Shown: positions 30,144-40,311, counted from the first letter of the stretch. The stretch is DNA of 64,000 nucleotides from Neoarius graeffei (GCF_027579695.1 NC_083571.1:33274443-33338442); one strand, 5' to 3'. Translations and numbers: made by a program. The notes: generated by a model from the letters alone, not told the origin.

Positions 30144-33100
30144 ATGAGAAATGGGCTACTGGAACAAGACATCGATGGACGAGGACAGAAAATACGGATT
30201 TGCTGGAATGCTACTATACAAGCAATCCCAGAGAGAATGTGGGACCATTGGATACTTCGAAACCCACAATCAAGGCTAACAAAGAAACAGCTATTAGCCC
30301 AGTGTTCCAACATCCATAATCGAAATCTGCTATCACAACTAGAGATTAATGAAATACAACAACGATGCTACGGCAAGGGGGAGCCAGGAAGACAGGTCAG
30401 CGGGGAGATGTCATCATCCCCACAACCAGAGATTGGGTACCAAGCCCCAACAGCTAACAGCCTCAACACAAGAGCTGCTGACCTGAGAAGGAAGATCGTG
30501 ACCCAACTGGAAACCTGGAGCCCCCGACGAATACCGAAGCTGAGTTGCCAAGTACCTTCAGAAGATCTACTAGTAGATGTGAATGCTGCTCTGAAGACAA
30601 TCTCCACAAGAACCATCACTGAGACCAACAAGCTGATACACAGTACAGCAACAGTAATCATGGAGATGCTTGGACACAAGGTGGGCTCGGGACATAACAA
30701 ACAGTATCCACCATGGAAGAGACGATTAGAGGCCAAGATAAAGGCAGCAAGGAGAGAAGTTAGCCAGCTAGCTGAACTACAGAAAGGGAACATGGTGAAT
30801 AAAGGGGCGCCCAGGAAGTACAACTCACTCTCCATACCAGAGGCACTCGAAACTGCCAAACAGCGACTAACAGCTCTAGCCACCCGGTTGAGGAGATACA
30901 CCAAGGAAGGAGAGGCCAGGAGAATAAACAAGCTGTTCTCCACTGAACCAGCCAAGGTGTACTCTCAATGGCAGGGGAACAACAACCGGTCAGACCCACC
31001 AAGAGCTGAGATGGAAAAATACTGGAAAGACATATGGGAAAGAAAGGCATCACACAACACCGATGCCCAATGGTTAGTGGACCTAAGAGCTGACCACAGC
31101 AACCTCCCAGAACAAGAACCAGTAACCATCTCAATGGCAGACGTCCAAGAAAGAGTGTCAAAGATGAAGAGCTGGACAGCACCAGGCCCCGATATGATCC
31201 ATACGTACTGGCTGAAGAAGCTAACTGCACTCCATGAACGCCTAGCAGCACAGATGAACCAGCTGCTGAGGGATGGAACCCACCCAGAATGGCTAACCCA
31301 AGGCAGGACAGTCCTAATCATGAAGGACCCCCAGAAGGGACCCATCCCATCCAACTACCGGCCAATTACCTGTCTCTGCACAACATGGAAGGCCCTGTCA
31401 GGCATCATTGCGGCAAAAATGAGTAAGCATGTGGCTCAATACATGAGCGAGGCACAGAAAGGAATTGGCAGTAACACCAGAGGAGCCAAGCACCAGCTAC
31501 TGGCTGATAGAACAGTCGCCCGAGACTGTAAGAAGAGACAGACCAACCTGTGCACTGCCTGGATTGACTACAAGAAAGCCTACGACTCAATGCCACACAC
31601 ATGGATACTGGAATGTCTGGAACTGTATAAGATCAACAGGAACCTAAGGACCTTCATACAGAACTCAATGGAAATGTGGAAGACAACCCTAGAGGCCAAC
31701 TCAAAAAAACCCATTGCCCAAGTCAACATCAAGTGCGGCATATACCAAGGAGATGCGCTATCACCACTGCTGTTCTGCATAGGCCTGAACCCCCTCAGTC
31801 AGATCATCACGAAGAGCGGCTACGGGTACCGATTCCGTAGTGGGGCAACAATCAGCCACCTGCTCTACATGGATGACATCAAGCTGTATGCCAGGAATGA
31901 GCGAGAAATAGACTCGCTGATCCACACCACCCGGATCTACAGCGATGACATAGGGATGTCATTCGGATTGGACAAGTGTGGCCGGATGGTCTCAAAGAGA
32001 GGCAAGATGATCCGGACTGAAGGGATTGACCTACCAGAGGGCAACATAGGTGATATCCAAGACAGCTACAAGTACCTTGGCATCCCACAGGCTAATGGAA
32101 ACCATGAAGAGGCCACAAGGAAGTCAACCACAGCCAAATACCTCCAGAGAGTAAGGCAGGTCCTGAAAAGTCAGCTGAATGGTAAAAACAAGGTCCGAGC
32201 CATCAACATGTACGCACTACCAGTCATCAGATACCCCGCTGGTATCATAAACTGGCCAAAGGAGGAGATAGAAGCCACAGATATCAAGACTAGAAAGCTC
32301 CTCACCATGCATGGAGGGTTCCACCCCAAGTCCAGCACCCTGAGACTATACACTAAGCGGAAAGAGGGAGGCCGAGGGCTAGTGAGCGTCAAGACCACGG
32401 TCCAGGATGAAACATCGAAAATCCGAGAATACATCAGAAAGATGGCCCCAAAGGATGAACTGCTAAGTGAATGTCTCAGGCAGCAGAACCCTGATGAGAG
32501 TGCGGAGGAGGAGGAACAGACAACCTGGAGAGACAAACCCCTACATGGCATGTACCACCGTCAGATAGAGGAAGTGGCTGATATCAAGAAATCCTACCAG
32601 TGGCTGGATAATGCAGGACTGACAGACAGCACAGAGGCACTAATCATGGCAGCACAAGAACAGGCCATAAGCACAAGAGCCATAGAGGCCAGGATCTACC
32701 AGAGTAGATCAGACCCAAGATGCAGACTGTGCAAAGAAGCCCCTGAAACAGTCCAGCACATAGTAGCAGGGTGTAAGATGCTAGCTGGATCAGCGTACAT
32801 GGAGAGGCACAACCAAGTGGCTGGGATAGTATACAGGAACATCTGCAACCAGTATGGAATAGAAATACCCAAGTCCCAATGGGCCATACCACAGAAGGTG
32901 GCTGAGAACAACAGGGCCAAGATTCTGTGGGACTTCAGCTTCCAGACTGACAAACAGATCCTGGCTAACCAACCGGACATAGTGGTGGTGGACAAAGAGC
33001 AGAAGAGGGTGGTGGTGATAGATGTGGCGATCCCAGCTGACGCCAACATCAGGAAGAAGGAACATGAGAAACTTGAGAAGTATCAAGGGTTGAAAGAGCA

Positions 33101-33296
33101 GCTGGAACGGATGTGGAAGGTCAAGGGTTGCGTGGTCCCCGTGGTAGTGGGGGCACTTGGGGCAGTAACCCCCAAACTGGGAGAGTGGCTCCAGCAAATC
33201 CCAGGAACAACATCTGAAGCCTCAGTCCAGAAGAGCGCAGTCCTAGGAACATCGAAGATACTGCGCAGAACCCTCAAACTCCCAGGCCTCTGGTAG
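30144..33296 (+). CDS. R4/Dong-type LINE polyprotein: reverse transcriptase and restriction-like endonuclease
   Basis: The first in-frame ATG is at 30144, giving about 1050 residues; the frame is open from 30066. The N-terminal third has WDHWILRNPQSRLTKKQL and a basic region that may bind nucleic acid. RT motifs follow: SWTAPGPDMIHTYWLKKL, NYRPITCLCTTWKALSGIIA, WIDYKKAYDSMPH, GIYQGDALSPLLFCIGLNPL and the catalytic YMDD at residue 575. A CCHC finger, CRLCKEAPETVQHIVAGC (Cys860-x2-Cys-x8-His-x4-Cys), is followed by PDIVVVD (Asp945) and VVVIDVAIP (Asp960), the restriction-like endonuclease core. The protein would nick DNA at its target and copy its RNA there. The unbroken frame over 3 kb is exceptional in this window and suggests recent activity. 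Confidence 0.9.
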   Translation: MRNGLLEQDIDGRGQKIRICWNATIQAIPERMWDHWILRNPQSRLTKKQLLAQCSNIHNRNLLSQLEINEIQQRCYGKGEPGRQVSGEMSSSPQPEIGYQAPTANSLNTRAADLRRKIVTQLETWSPRRIPKLSCQVPSEDLLVDVNAALKTISTRTITETNKLIHSTATVIMEMLGHKVGSGHNKQYPPWKRRLEAKIKAARREVSQLAELQKGNMVNKGAPRKYNSLSIPEALETAKQRLTALATRLRRYTKEGEARRINKLFSTEPAKVYSQWQGNNNRSDPPRAEMEKYWKDIWERKASHNTDAQWLVDLRADHSNLPEQEPVTISMADVQERVSKMKSWTAPGPDMIHTYWLKKLTALHERLAAQMNQLLRDGTHPEWLTQGRTVLIMKDPQKGPIPSNYRPITCLCTTWKALSGIIAAKMSKHVAQYMSEAQKGIGSNTRGAKHQLLADRTVARDCKKRQTNLCTAWIDYKKAYDSMPHTWILECLELYKINRNLRTFIQNSMEMWKTTLEANSKKPIAQVNIKCGIYQGDALSPLLFCIGLNPLSQIITKSGYGYRFRSGATISHLLYMDDIKLYARNEREIDSLIHTTRIYSDDIGMSFGLDKCGRMVSKRGKMIRTEGIDLPEGNIGDIQDSYKYLGIPQANGNHEEATRKSTTAKYLQRVRQVLKSQLNGKNKVRAINMYALPVIRYPAGIINWPKEEIEATDIKTRKLLTMHGGFHPKSSTLRLYTKRKEGGRGLVSVKTTVQDETSKIREYIRKMAPKDELLSECLRQQNPDESAEEEEQTTWRDKPLHGMYHRQIEEVADIKKSYQWLDNAGLTDSTEALIMAAQEQAISTRAIEARIYQSRSDPRCRLCKEAPETVQHIVAGCKMLAGSAYMERHNQVAGIVYRNICNQYGIEIPKSQWAIPQKVAENNRAKILWDFSFQTDKQILANQPDIVVVDKEQKRVVVIDVAIPADANIRKKEHEKLEKYQGLKEQLERMWKVKGCVVPVVVGALGAVTPKLGEWLQQIPGTTSEASVQKSAVLGTSKILRRTLKLPGLW

Positions 33297-33362
33297 AGGA
33301 CCCGAGCTTGAGGATGACATGGATACCACCACCCCCCCCGCCGGGGGTGAGAAGGAGATAGA

Positions 33363-33393
33363 TAGATATATATATATATATATATATATATAG
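33363..33393. repeat. (TA)n tract at the right edge of the LINE
   Basis: TATATA repeats directly after GATAGATAGA. About 360 bp of unassigned DNA follows, up to 33756. Confidence 0.85.
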
Positions 33394-33756
33394 GTTGATT
33401 TTTGCAGGGCAATGAGGGCTGTGAGAGGAGCTGAGAGTGCTGCAGCCTGTTGAAGGGTTTTGTACTGTAAAATATTTCACTCACCAGGTCACCTACACTC
33501 TGCTCTTATACTTGGATCCCTTTAATATGGAGTCCCTTAATTGGAACAAATAACATTCTTTTAATAACTGATAGGGCCACAGCTCTTGCAAAAATCAGGG
33601 GATACCTCCTGTAATTATACATATATGTTATCATTAACTTTCAGGAAAAGGAAGCTTGTGTGGGTCAGGGTTGGATTTACCCTGTCTTGACTGGAGATGC
33701 AGTCAAAATGTTTTACAATCTTTTATAATCATGCTTACCTACAAAATGTATTATTA

Positions 33757-34378
33757 TACATACAAGACACTTTTTCAATGGAATCAAAACATGTATTCTA
33801 TTCCCTTCTAGTGGGCTTCATTCATTTCATTCAATTTGATGGCATGCAATATTGCATATCGCTTATCCTACATGTATTACATCACTCTACCCAATGGAGA
33901 ATGAGAGTTGAATATGGTTTACCATATTGCATGGTTGTCAAGACAACATGACGTCACACGTCAGAGCTGACGCAAATATTCAGTGAGAAAGTTTTCCGCT
34001 GCGCATGTGAAGAAGTATTTCTTTGTTCACTGGCGGTGCCCACAGTATACTGTTGCAGTGAATTGAAAATGCCATATGATACATATTACACATAAAACTT
34101 CCGTGCTAGCGAATGGCTGTGACAATTTGTAAACAAACATGGCCATTAGGTTTGTTAAATACAGAAGATTTTAAGAGAATTTTGAAAGAGAAAGACGTGT
34201 TTAACATCCGAAAGGAATGTGTATGCATGATAATAATAATAATAATAATAATAATAATTATTATTATTATTATTATTATAATGGTATATCTTCAATTCAT
34301 TCAATATCATGCTATAGCTGAATGGAATATATCTGATATACCACTCAAAGCCAGCCAATATTATTTAAATATTTGTAT
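33757..34378 (+). repeat. interspersed repeat copy 2
   Basis: Counterpart of 10620-11165 in opposite orientation, with ACACTTTTTCAATGG, CTGTGACAATTTGTAAACAA and AAAGCCAGCCAATATTATTT. It contains an extra central part and a TAA/TTA microsatellite at about 34231-34280. Read on +, it has RILKEKDVFNIRKECVC in one frame, again like the EKD wording of copy 1. No function is assigned. Confidence 0.65.
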
Positions 34379-34484
34379 CATGAAGAACTGCACATGAACA
34401 TGCATGTATATGTTGTCTGTGCTGCCGTGCAAATTCTAGAAAGTGAAATGTAGTCGTAGATACTGTGGATTGTTTCATTATTAT

Positions 34485-35262
34485 TATCCATCCATCCATC
34501 CATTATCTGTAGCCGCTTATCCTGTTCTACAGGGTCGCAGGCAAGCTGGAGCCTATCCCAGCTGCCTACGGGCGAAAGGCGGGGTACACCCTGGACAAGT
34601 CGCCAGGTCATCACAGGACTGACACATAGACACAGACAACCATTCACACTCACATTCACACCTACAGTCAATTTAGAGCCACCAGTTAACCTAACCTGCA
34701 TGTCTTTGGACTGTGGGGGAAACCGGAGCACCCGGAGGAAACCCATGCAGACACGGGGAGAACATGCAAACTCCACACAGAAAGGCCCTCGCCGGCTGCT
34801 GGGCTCTCATTATTATTATTATGAATAGTTTCAGGTTAACAGGGCTGAATGAACTGAAGCAGCAAGTCATTCATTCATTCATTCATTCATTCATTATCTC
34901 TAGCCACTTTATCCTTCTACAGGGTCGCAGGCAAGCTGGAGCCTATCCCAGCTGACTACGGGCGAAAGGCGGGGTACACCCTGGACAAGTCGCCAGGTCA
35001 TCACAGGGCTGACACATAGACACAGACAACCATTCACACTCACATTCACACCCACGGTCAATTTAGAGTCACCAGTTAACCTAACCTGCATGTCTTTGGA
35101 CTGTGGGGGAAACCGGAGCACCCGGAGGAAACCCACGCGGACACGGGGAGAACATGCAAACTCCACACAGAAAGGCCCTCGCCGGCTGCTGGGCTCTCAT
35201 TATTATTATTATGAATAGTTTCAGGTTAACAGGGCTGAATGAACTGAAGCAGCAAGTCATAT
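34485..35262 (-). repeat. tandem SINE structure with a duplicated 65 bp flank
   Basis: Two 5'-truncated family A SINEs (about 34485-34806 and 34874-35196) both end in GCCGGCTGCTGGGCTCTCATT. Each is followed by the same segment, TATGAATAGTTTCAGGTTAA through GAAGCAGCAAGTCAT. The two SINEs differ in tail ((ATCC)n versus (ATTC)n) and in several body positions, but their truncated head ends are identical. This looks like a recombination product rather than two insertions. Confidence 0.88.
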
Positions 35263-35539
35263 TGCTATTTCTCCTATCTTGTAATCTGTCCCTGAGTTTG
35301 GTACCTTTCTGTCTAGAAGCGTATAAAAATAACTGTTCTATTCTCACATGATTTGCATGTTTGAGTAGGGTTTCCTCCCACCTCTGAAAACATGCCAGTG
35401 GATGGATTAGAGACTAAATTGACCCCGGGAGGGAGGAAATACATGAGGGTGTGTATGCAGATTTGGACTCACACCTTAACACCTTGCTCTGTGGCAGATA
35501 CACACTTGTAACGTGATTGGCGCACACAGGCACGCCGTT

Positions 35540-35851
35540 TATAAAATAAGTCCCGCCCCTTACGACTCCACATACTGTTGCCACATTGAGAGCTTTTCAA
35601 GGAGATAGATTTTTTTTTGACCGGAGAATTTGAACAAGTTGAACAGGCGATAGGAGAATCTGGCAACCTCGCGCACTGGCTGGAGTACAGAAACTTTACG
35701 CACGGTTCCGATGGAGTATATAATTCACGCGCGCACGCACACGAACATGGAGAGACGCGCACCGGAGGACACTCATTCTTCAGCCCCCGGCTAAAAGCAG
35801 GCACTTGGATGATGGACATGGACAGGCAGTGAGCCAGATGTTGAGTGAGAG
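35540..35851 (+). promoter_or_regulatory. mtnr1a: promoter and 5' leader of the melatonin receptor gene, with uORFs
   Basis: A GC-box-like CCCGCCCC near 35554 and a TATA-like GTATATAAT at about 35716 precede a CpG-rich leader. Two short upstream ORFs start at ATG 35809 (MMDMDRQ, stop at 35832) and ATG 35838 (overlapping the main start, ending at about 35885). Such uORFs commonly lower translation of the main frame. The transcription start is not visible directly. Confidence 0.5.
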
Positions 35852-36053
35852 ATGCCAGATGTCGAACGCCTCGCGATGCTTGTGAACGGAACTCAGGCGA
35901 ACGGCTCCACCACTGGAGAGCACGCGCTCCACAGACGTCCGTGGGTCACCACAACGCTCAGCTGCTTCCTCATCTTCACCATCGTGGTGGATATTTTGGG
36001 CAACCTGTTGGTGATTTTCTCCGTTTACCGGAACAAGAAACTTCGGAACGCTG
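35852..36053 (+). CDS. mtnr1a: melatonin receptor, MT1-like, coding exon 1
   Basis: The ATG at 35852 opens 67 codons and ends at a GTGAGT donor after 36053 (phase 1). The N-terminal tail has NGT and NGS, two N-glycosylation sites, then RRPWVTTTLSCFLIFTIVV and DILGNLLVIFSVYRNKKLR. That is transmembrane helix 1 with the GN signature of rhodopsin-like receptors and the first inner loop. The wording LIFTIVVDILGNLLVI..SVYRNKKLRNAG is characteristic of MT1 receptors; MT2 and Mel1c differ here. Melatonin receptor genes have one large intron at exactly this place. The protein is a Gi-coupled plasma membrane receptor. The other six helices (exon 2) are not found in the following 28 kb, so the intron is long. 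Paralogue identity is not certain. Confidence 0.88.
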
Positions 36054-36300
36054 GTGAGTTGAGTGACGCGCGCGCGCGCGCAATCCAGGAACGGCGTGCT
36101 GCTTTTCCACCAGTGGCGTTCCAATGCGCGCGCGCTCACACACACACACCTCACATCTGGAGCACAGGCAGGATTCATCTGAAAGGAAGGAAAAAAAAGA
36201 TGCAGTATGTAAGATATAAAATGTAAGCAAGTTGTTTTTCCATCTAATTCATGTTGGATACAAAGTAGAAATTCACTCATCACTGAGGACTTAGGTCTAG

Positions 36301-36674
36301 TCTCATCTCATTATCTCTAGCCGCTTTATCCTGTTCTACAGGGTCGCAGGCAAGCTGGAGCCTATCCCAGCTGACTATGGGCGAAAGGCGGGGTACACCC
36401 TGGACAAGTCGCCAGTTCATCACAGGGCTGACACATAGACACAGACAACCATTCACACTCACGTTCACACCTACGGTCAATTTAGAGTCACCAGTTAACC
36501 TAACCTGCATGTCTTTGGACTGTGGAGGAAACCGGAGCACCCGGAGGAAACCCACGCGGACACGGGGAGAACATGCAAACTCCACACAGAAAGGCCCTCG
36601 CCGGCCACGGGGCTCGAATCCGGACCTTCTTGCTGTGAGGTGACAGCGCTAACCACTACACCACCGTGCTGCCC
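36301..36674 (-). mobile_element. SINE family A with 20 bp TSD, in the receptor intron
   Basis: The target duplication CACTGAGGACTTAGGTCTAG (36281-36300) recurs with one mismatch at 36675-36694. The element is full length and close to the family consensus, so insertion is recent. Confidence 0.95.
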
Positions 36675-37014
36675 CACTGAGGACTTAGGTTTAGATATAA
36701 AATCCGATCCATCAGGTCCACCACATTTAAAACAGATTTTGCTCTTCTTCTTGAATCTCTGGGAACCTTTTGGGTTCTTGCTGACGTTATAAACTTTTAG
36801 AAATGGGGTACAGTACAAGTCCATTTGTCCTCCATGGTACAGTCTACACTAATGTACCCCTTTGTGCTCATTACTGGACCTCAAGGTAACTACATAAGTA
36901 ACATTATGCAGTCAGTACAAAAACATTTCCAAATATTAGTTTTCCTGCACAACATTAAATGCTACAGAAAAATGTTTGTATATCGGTAAAGAAAACAGCA
37001 TGGTTCAGAATTCA

Positions 37015-37202
37015 TGCAGGGGAAGCCATGGCCTAATGTTTAGACAAGCATCTTTGGGACCAAAAGGTTGCTGGTTTGATCCTGGACCAGCAGGAATGGC
37101 TGAAGTGCCCTTGAGCAAGGTACCAACTGCTCCCCAGGCTGCTAGGGTTATGTTGTACGTCGCTCTGGATAGAGTGTCTGCTAAATGCCATTAATGTAAT
37201 GT
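37015..37202 (+). mobile_element. second tRNA-derived SINE family (family B)
   Basis: The head GGGGAAGCCATGGCCTAATG holds an A box. A degraded B box (GGTTTGATCC) and the body CCCTTGAGCAAGGTACC follow. The 3' part GCTCTGGATAGAGTGTCTGC, then TAAATGCC, is the common tail of many fish SINEs, followed by (AATGT)n. Confidence 0.8.
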
Positions 37203-37429
37203 AATATATGTTCCTAAGTGATATATAAAGGGAACAAATAAATGCCTTAGAGCAGGGGTTTTCAAAGTGTGGGAGAGTCAGCCCCCCCCTCGGAGAGCAA
37301 ATAAACAACAGCGCTCCCCCCTACAATTTTTGTTGTTGCTATACTTAATGTTCCATTCATATTTTTAAAAAAATGGTTGTACACATTTTTCTTTTTTTCT
37401 TTTTCACATTTTAAACATCTGTGCTTTTT

Positions 37430-37580
37430 AAAACATCTTGTTTTACACATTTTAAACATCTCATAGCATCGTTAGCTAGCACCTCTTGGCAGACAACACA
37501 CTGTGGCAGTGGAGCATCTTCAGATCCAGTCCATGAAAATCCAAACTTTAAATAATCGTTGTCATACTTCCTTCTTTTTT
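37430..37580 (-). pseudogene. hAT transposase finger fragment (downstream part)
   Basis: Minus-strand KRRKYDNDYLKFGFSWTGSE, then PQCVVCQEVLANDAM, the CxxC half of a SCAND3/ZBED5-like finger. After NDAM the frame departs from the family, so the rest of the transposase is deleted. It continues the start at 40244-40311 once the nested element is removed. Confidence 0.8.
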
Positions 37581-38312
37581 CAGTCCCCCCAGGATTCCGC
37601 GGGCCTTTTTTGTGATTGTTGCGGGCTAAAATGTCTGATGTTGCGGGGGTTTTCTCAAAAATTGCGATGGAAGTTGCGGTGTTTTTTAGGTTTTTGTTGC
37701 GATTACATTGCGGGAAGGAAGTGAAAGTTGCGAGAAATTGTTGCAATTTTCTCTTTTTGTGATTAAAATGGAGTGATATGTTAAATATTAAGTTATTACT
37801 GAAAAACTATTGATTAAAAAAACAAAGACACTGAGAAATGGTCCTATAAACAACTTTACCAATATAAAAGATTACCAGGACTACAAAAATGCAGAAAAAT
37901 AGGCTTTACTTATCCAAATGCACCTGTTGGTTCAAAAGTTAAAGTGCACAGAACCTCACAGCACAACATGAAGTTACCTTAAAATATAATATAAGTGCCT
38001 CAGCTTTCATGTAAGAAAAAAAAAACTATTAATACTAGTACTGTGTGCAGGCAGTCTCTCCTGAAGACTAAATTAAACAATAATTATAAACTAATAAAAT
38101 AAATGGCTCAGGCTTCATAGAAGAAAAAAAAACAATTTGAACAGAATCTCACAGTATGATGCTGAAGCTGCCTAAACAATGGAAAATAAAATACCATTTT
38201 GGCAAAAATGTTGGCATCCATTAATTTCTTGCATTAAGTAAAAAATAATGTAAAGTGCACACAGTCCTTCACTGTAAACATAACACACTTTCAGTAACAG
38301 AATTTAAGCCTA

Positions 38313-39925
38313 CAGTGGTGCTTGAAAGTTTGAGAACCCTTTAGAATTTTCTATATTTCTGTATAAATATTACCTAAAACATCATCAGATTTTCACACAA
38401 GTCCTAAAAGTAGATAAAGATAACCCAATTAAATAAATGAGACAAAAATATTATACTTCATCATTTATTTATTGAGGAAAATTAGCCAATATTACTTATC
38501 TGTGAGGGGCAAAAGTATGTGAACCTTTGCTTTCAGTATCTGGTGTGACCCCCTTGTGCAGCAGTAACTGCAACTAAACATTTCCGGTAACTGTTGATCA
38601 GTCCTGCACACCGGCTTGGAGGAATTTTAGCCCATTCCTCCGTACAGAACAGCTTCAACTCTGGGATGTTGGTGGGTTTCCTCACATGAACTGCTCGCTT
38701 CAGGTCCTTCCACAACATTTCGATTGGATTAAGGTCAGGACTTTGACTTAGCTATTCCAAAACATTAACTTTATTCTTCTTTAACCATTCTTTGGTAGAA
38801 TGACTTGTGTGCTTAGGGTCGTTGTCTTGCTGCATGACCCACCTTTTCTTGAGATTCAGTTCATGGACAGATGTCCTGACATTTTCCTTTAGAATTCGCT
38901 GGTATAATTCAGAATTCATTGTTCCATCAATGATGGCAAGCCATCCTGGCTCAGCTGCAGCAAAACAGGCCCAAACCATGATACTACCACCACCATGTTT
39001 CACAGATGGGATAAGGTTCTTCTGCTGGAATGCAGTGTTTTCCTTTCTCCAAACATAACACTTCTCATTTAAACCAAAAAGTTCTGTTTTGGTCTCATCC
39101 ATCCACAAAACATTTTTCCAATAGCCTTCTGGCTTGTCCACGTGATCTTTAGCAAACTGCAGACAAGCAGCAATGTTCTTTTTGGAGAGCAGTGGGTTTC
39201 TCCTTGCAACCCTGCCATGCACACCATTGTTGTTCAGTGTTCTCCTGATGGTGGACTCATGAACATTAACATTAGCCAATGTGAGAGAAGCCTTCAGTTG
39301 CTTAGAAGTTACCCTGGGATCCTTTGTGACCTCACCGACTATTACACGCCTTGTTCTTGGAGCGATCTTTGTTGGTCTACCACTCCTGGGGAGGGTAACA
39401 ATGGTCTTGAATTTCCTCCATTTGTACACAGTCTCTCTGACTGTGGATTGGTGGAGTCCAAACTCTTTAGAGATGCTTTTATAACCTTTTTCAGCCTGAT
39501 GAGCATCAACAACACTTTTTTTTCTGAGGTCCTCAGAAATCTCCTTTGTTCGTGCCATAATACACTTCCACAAACATGTGTTGTGAAGATCCGACTTTGA
39601 TAGATCCCTGTTCTTTAAATAAAACAGGGTGCCCACTCACTCCTCATTGTCATCCCATTGATTGAAAACACTTGACTTTAATTTCACCTTCAAATTAACT
39701 GCTAATCCTAGAGGTTCACATACTTTTGCCACTCACAGATATGTAACACTGGATGATTTTCCTCAATAAATAAATGACCAAGTATTATATTTTTGTCTCG
39801 TTTGTTTAACTGAGTTCTCTTTATCTACTTTTAGGACTTGTGTGAAAATCTGATGATGTTTTAGGTCATATTTATGCAGAAATATAGAAAATTCTAAAGG
39901 GTTCACAAACTTTCAAGCACCACTG
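38313..39925 (-). mobile_element. Tc1-like transposon, full length
   Basis: The ends CAGTGGTGCTTGAAAGTTTG and the complement of CAAGCACCACTG are inverted, with TA at 38311-38312 and 39926-39927. The paired ends continue for over 80 bp (CCCTTTAGAATTTTCTATA...). It is inserted in element N, and the related copy 2 at 49529 lacks it. Confidence 0.95.
38533..39558 (-). pseudogene. Tc1-like transposase, complete except for one nonsense codon
   Basis: Starts at ATG 39558 (MARTKEISEDLRKKSVVDAH) with a helix-turn-helix (ISKEFGLHQSTVRETVYKW) and a GRP-type motif (SGRPTKIAPRT). Catalytic motifs WMDETKTEL and QQDNDPKHTS are present. The frame then meets a TAG at about 38749-38751, where the family usually has Trp ([12 protein letters not shown]). 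In-frame reading resumes as [18 protein letters not shown], holding the catalytic Glu, and ends at 38533. One extra Lys in RKKS relative to the fragment at 28967 keeps the frame. The single stop makes this copy defective. A mutation of recent date fits the otherwise clean frame. Confidence 0.9.
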
Positions 39926-39949
39926 TACATAAACACTAACTCGCACATG

Positions 39950-40041
39950 CAGTGTTGCCAGATACTGCTGACGTTTTCCAGTCCAAAATATGTTCAAAAC
40001 CCGCCAAAATGCACTTGAAACCGCCCAATCTGGCAACACTG
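39950..40041. mobile_element. 92 bp hAT-type MITE inside element N, copy 1
   Basis: Same ends as at 21226. The flanks CGCACATG and CGCGCATG differ at one base. It is opposite in orientation to the copy at 21226. Confidence 0.9.
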
Positions 40042-40243
40042 CGCGCATGCTGCTTCTCTTGAACGTGTACACGGAAGTAAGGTGGAAGGTAGTTTGTCGA
40101 CGTCACCTCAAGACGACGCCAACGATTGGTCAAATTTGCGGGAAAGTTGCGGTGATTGGATATAATTGCAACACCGCCCTGAATTCGCGGGGATTGGTTG
40201 AATTTGCATTGAAGCTGCAAATCGCAACATCCTGGAGGTTCTG

Positions 40244-40311
40244 GTTTTTTTGCTTGGCCCAGACTCTGTCTCCTCACTCACTGTAGCTTTAGGTACTAAA
40301 AATTGATCCAT
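40244..40311 (-). pseudogene. hAT transposase start (upstream part)
   Basis: Minus-strand MDQFLVPKATVSEETESGPS, then KKTRTS, cut by the insertion of element N. It compares with MDRFLKKRPKE at 26692. Confidence 0.75.

Larger units (their letters stand above)
29903..33362 (+). mobile_element. R4/Dong-type LINE with restriction-like endonuclease, nearly full length
   Basis: The element has a leader of about 240 bp with a tRNA-like segment, one long ORF, a very short 3' UTR of about 65 bp (including a C-run and GAGATAGATAGA) and no poly(A). Both flanks are (TA)n. The domain set (single ORF, RT, CCHC, C-terminal PD..D endonuclease) defines the R4/Dong group, known in fish as Rex6/Dong-like. No stops or frameshifts are seen in the ORF. 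Confidence 0.88.
37581..40243. mobile_element. nested hAT-like non-autonomous element (family N), copy 1
   Basis: The ends CAGTCCCCCCAGGATT and the complement of ATCCTGGAGGTTCTG are paired. It is inserted in the lysine-codon A-run of the host hAT transposase (T-run on the plus strand), so the target duplication is a T-rich octamer with mismatches. Without the Tc1 at 38313-39925 it is about 1.05 kb, close to copy 2 at 49529. It has no transposase of its own and carries the 92 bp MITE. Confidence 0.88.

Noticed and set aside
35617-35832. A 71-codon ORF before the receptor start
   Set aside because: It overlaps the leader and promoter, starts at a non-ATG or weak context and shows no family motif. 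Only the short ATG uORFs were kept.
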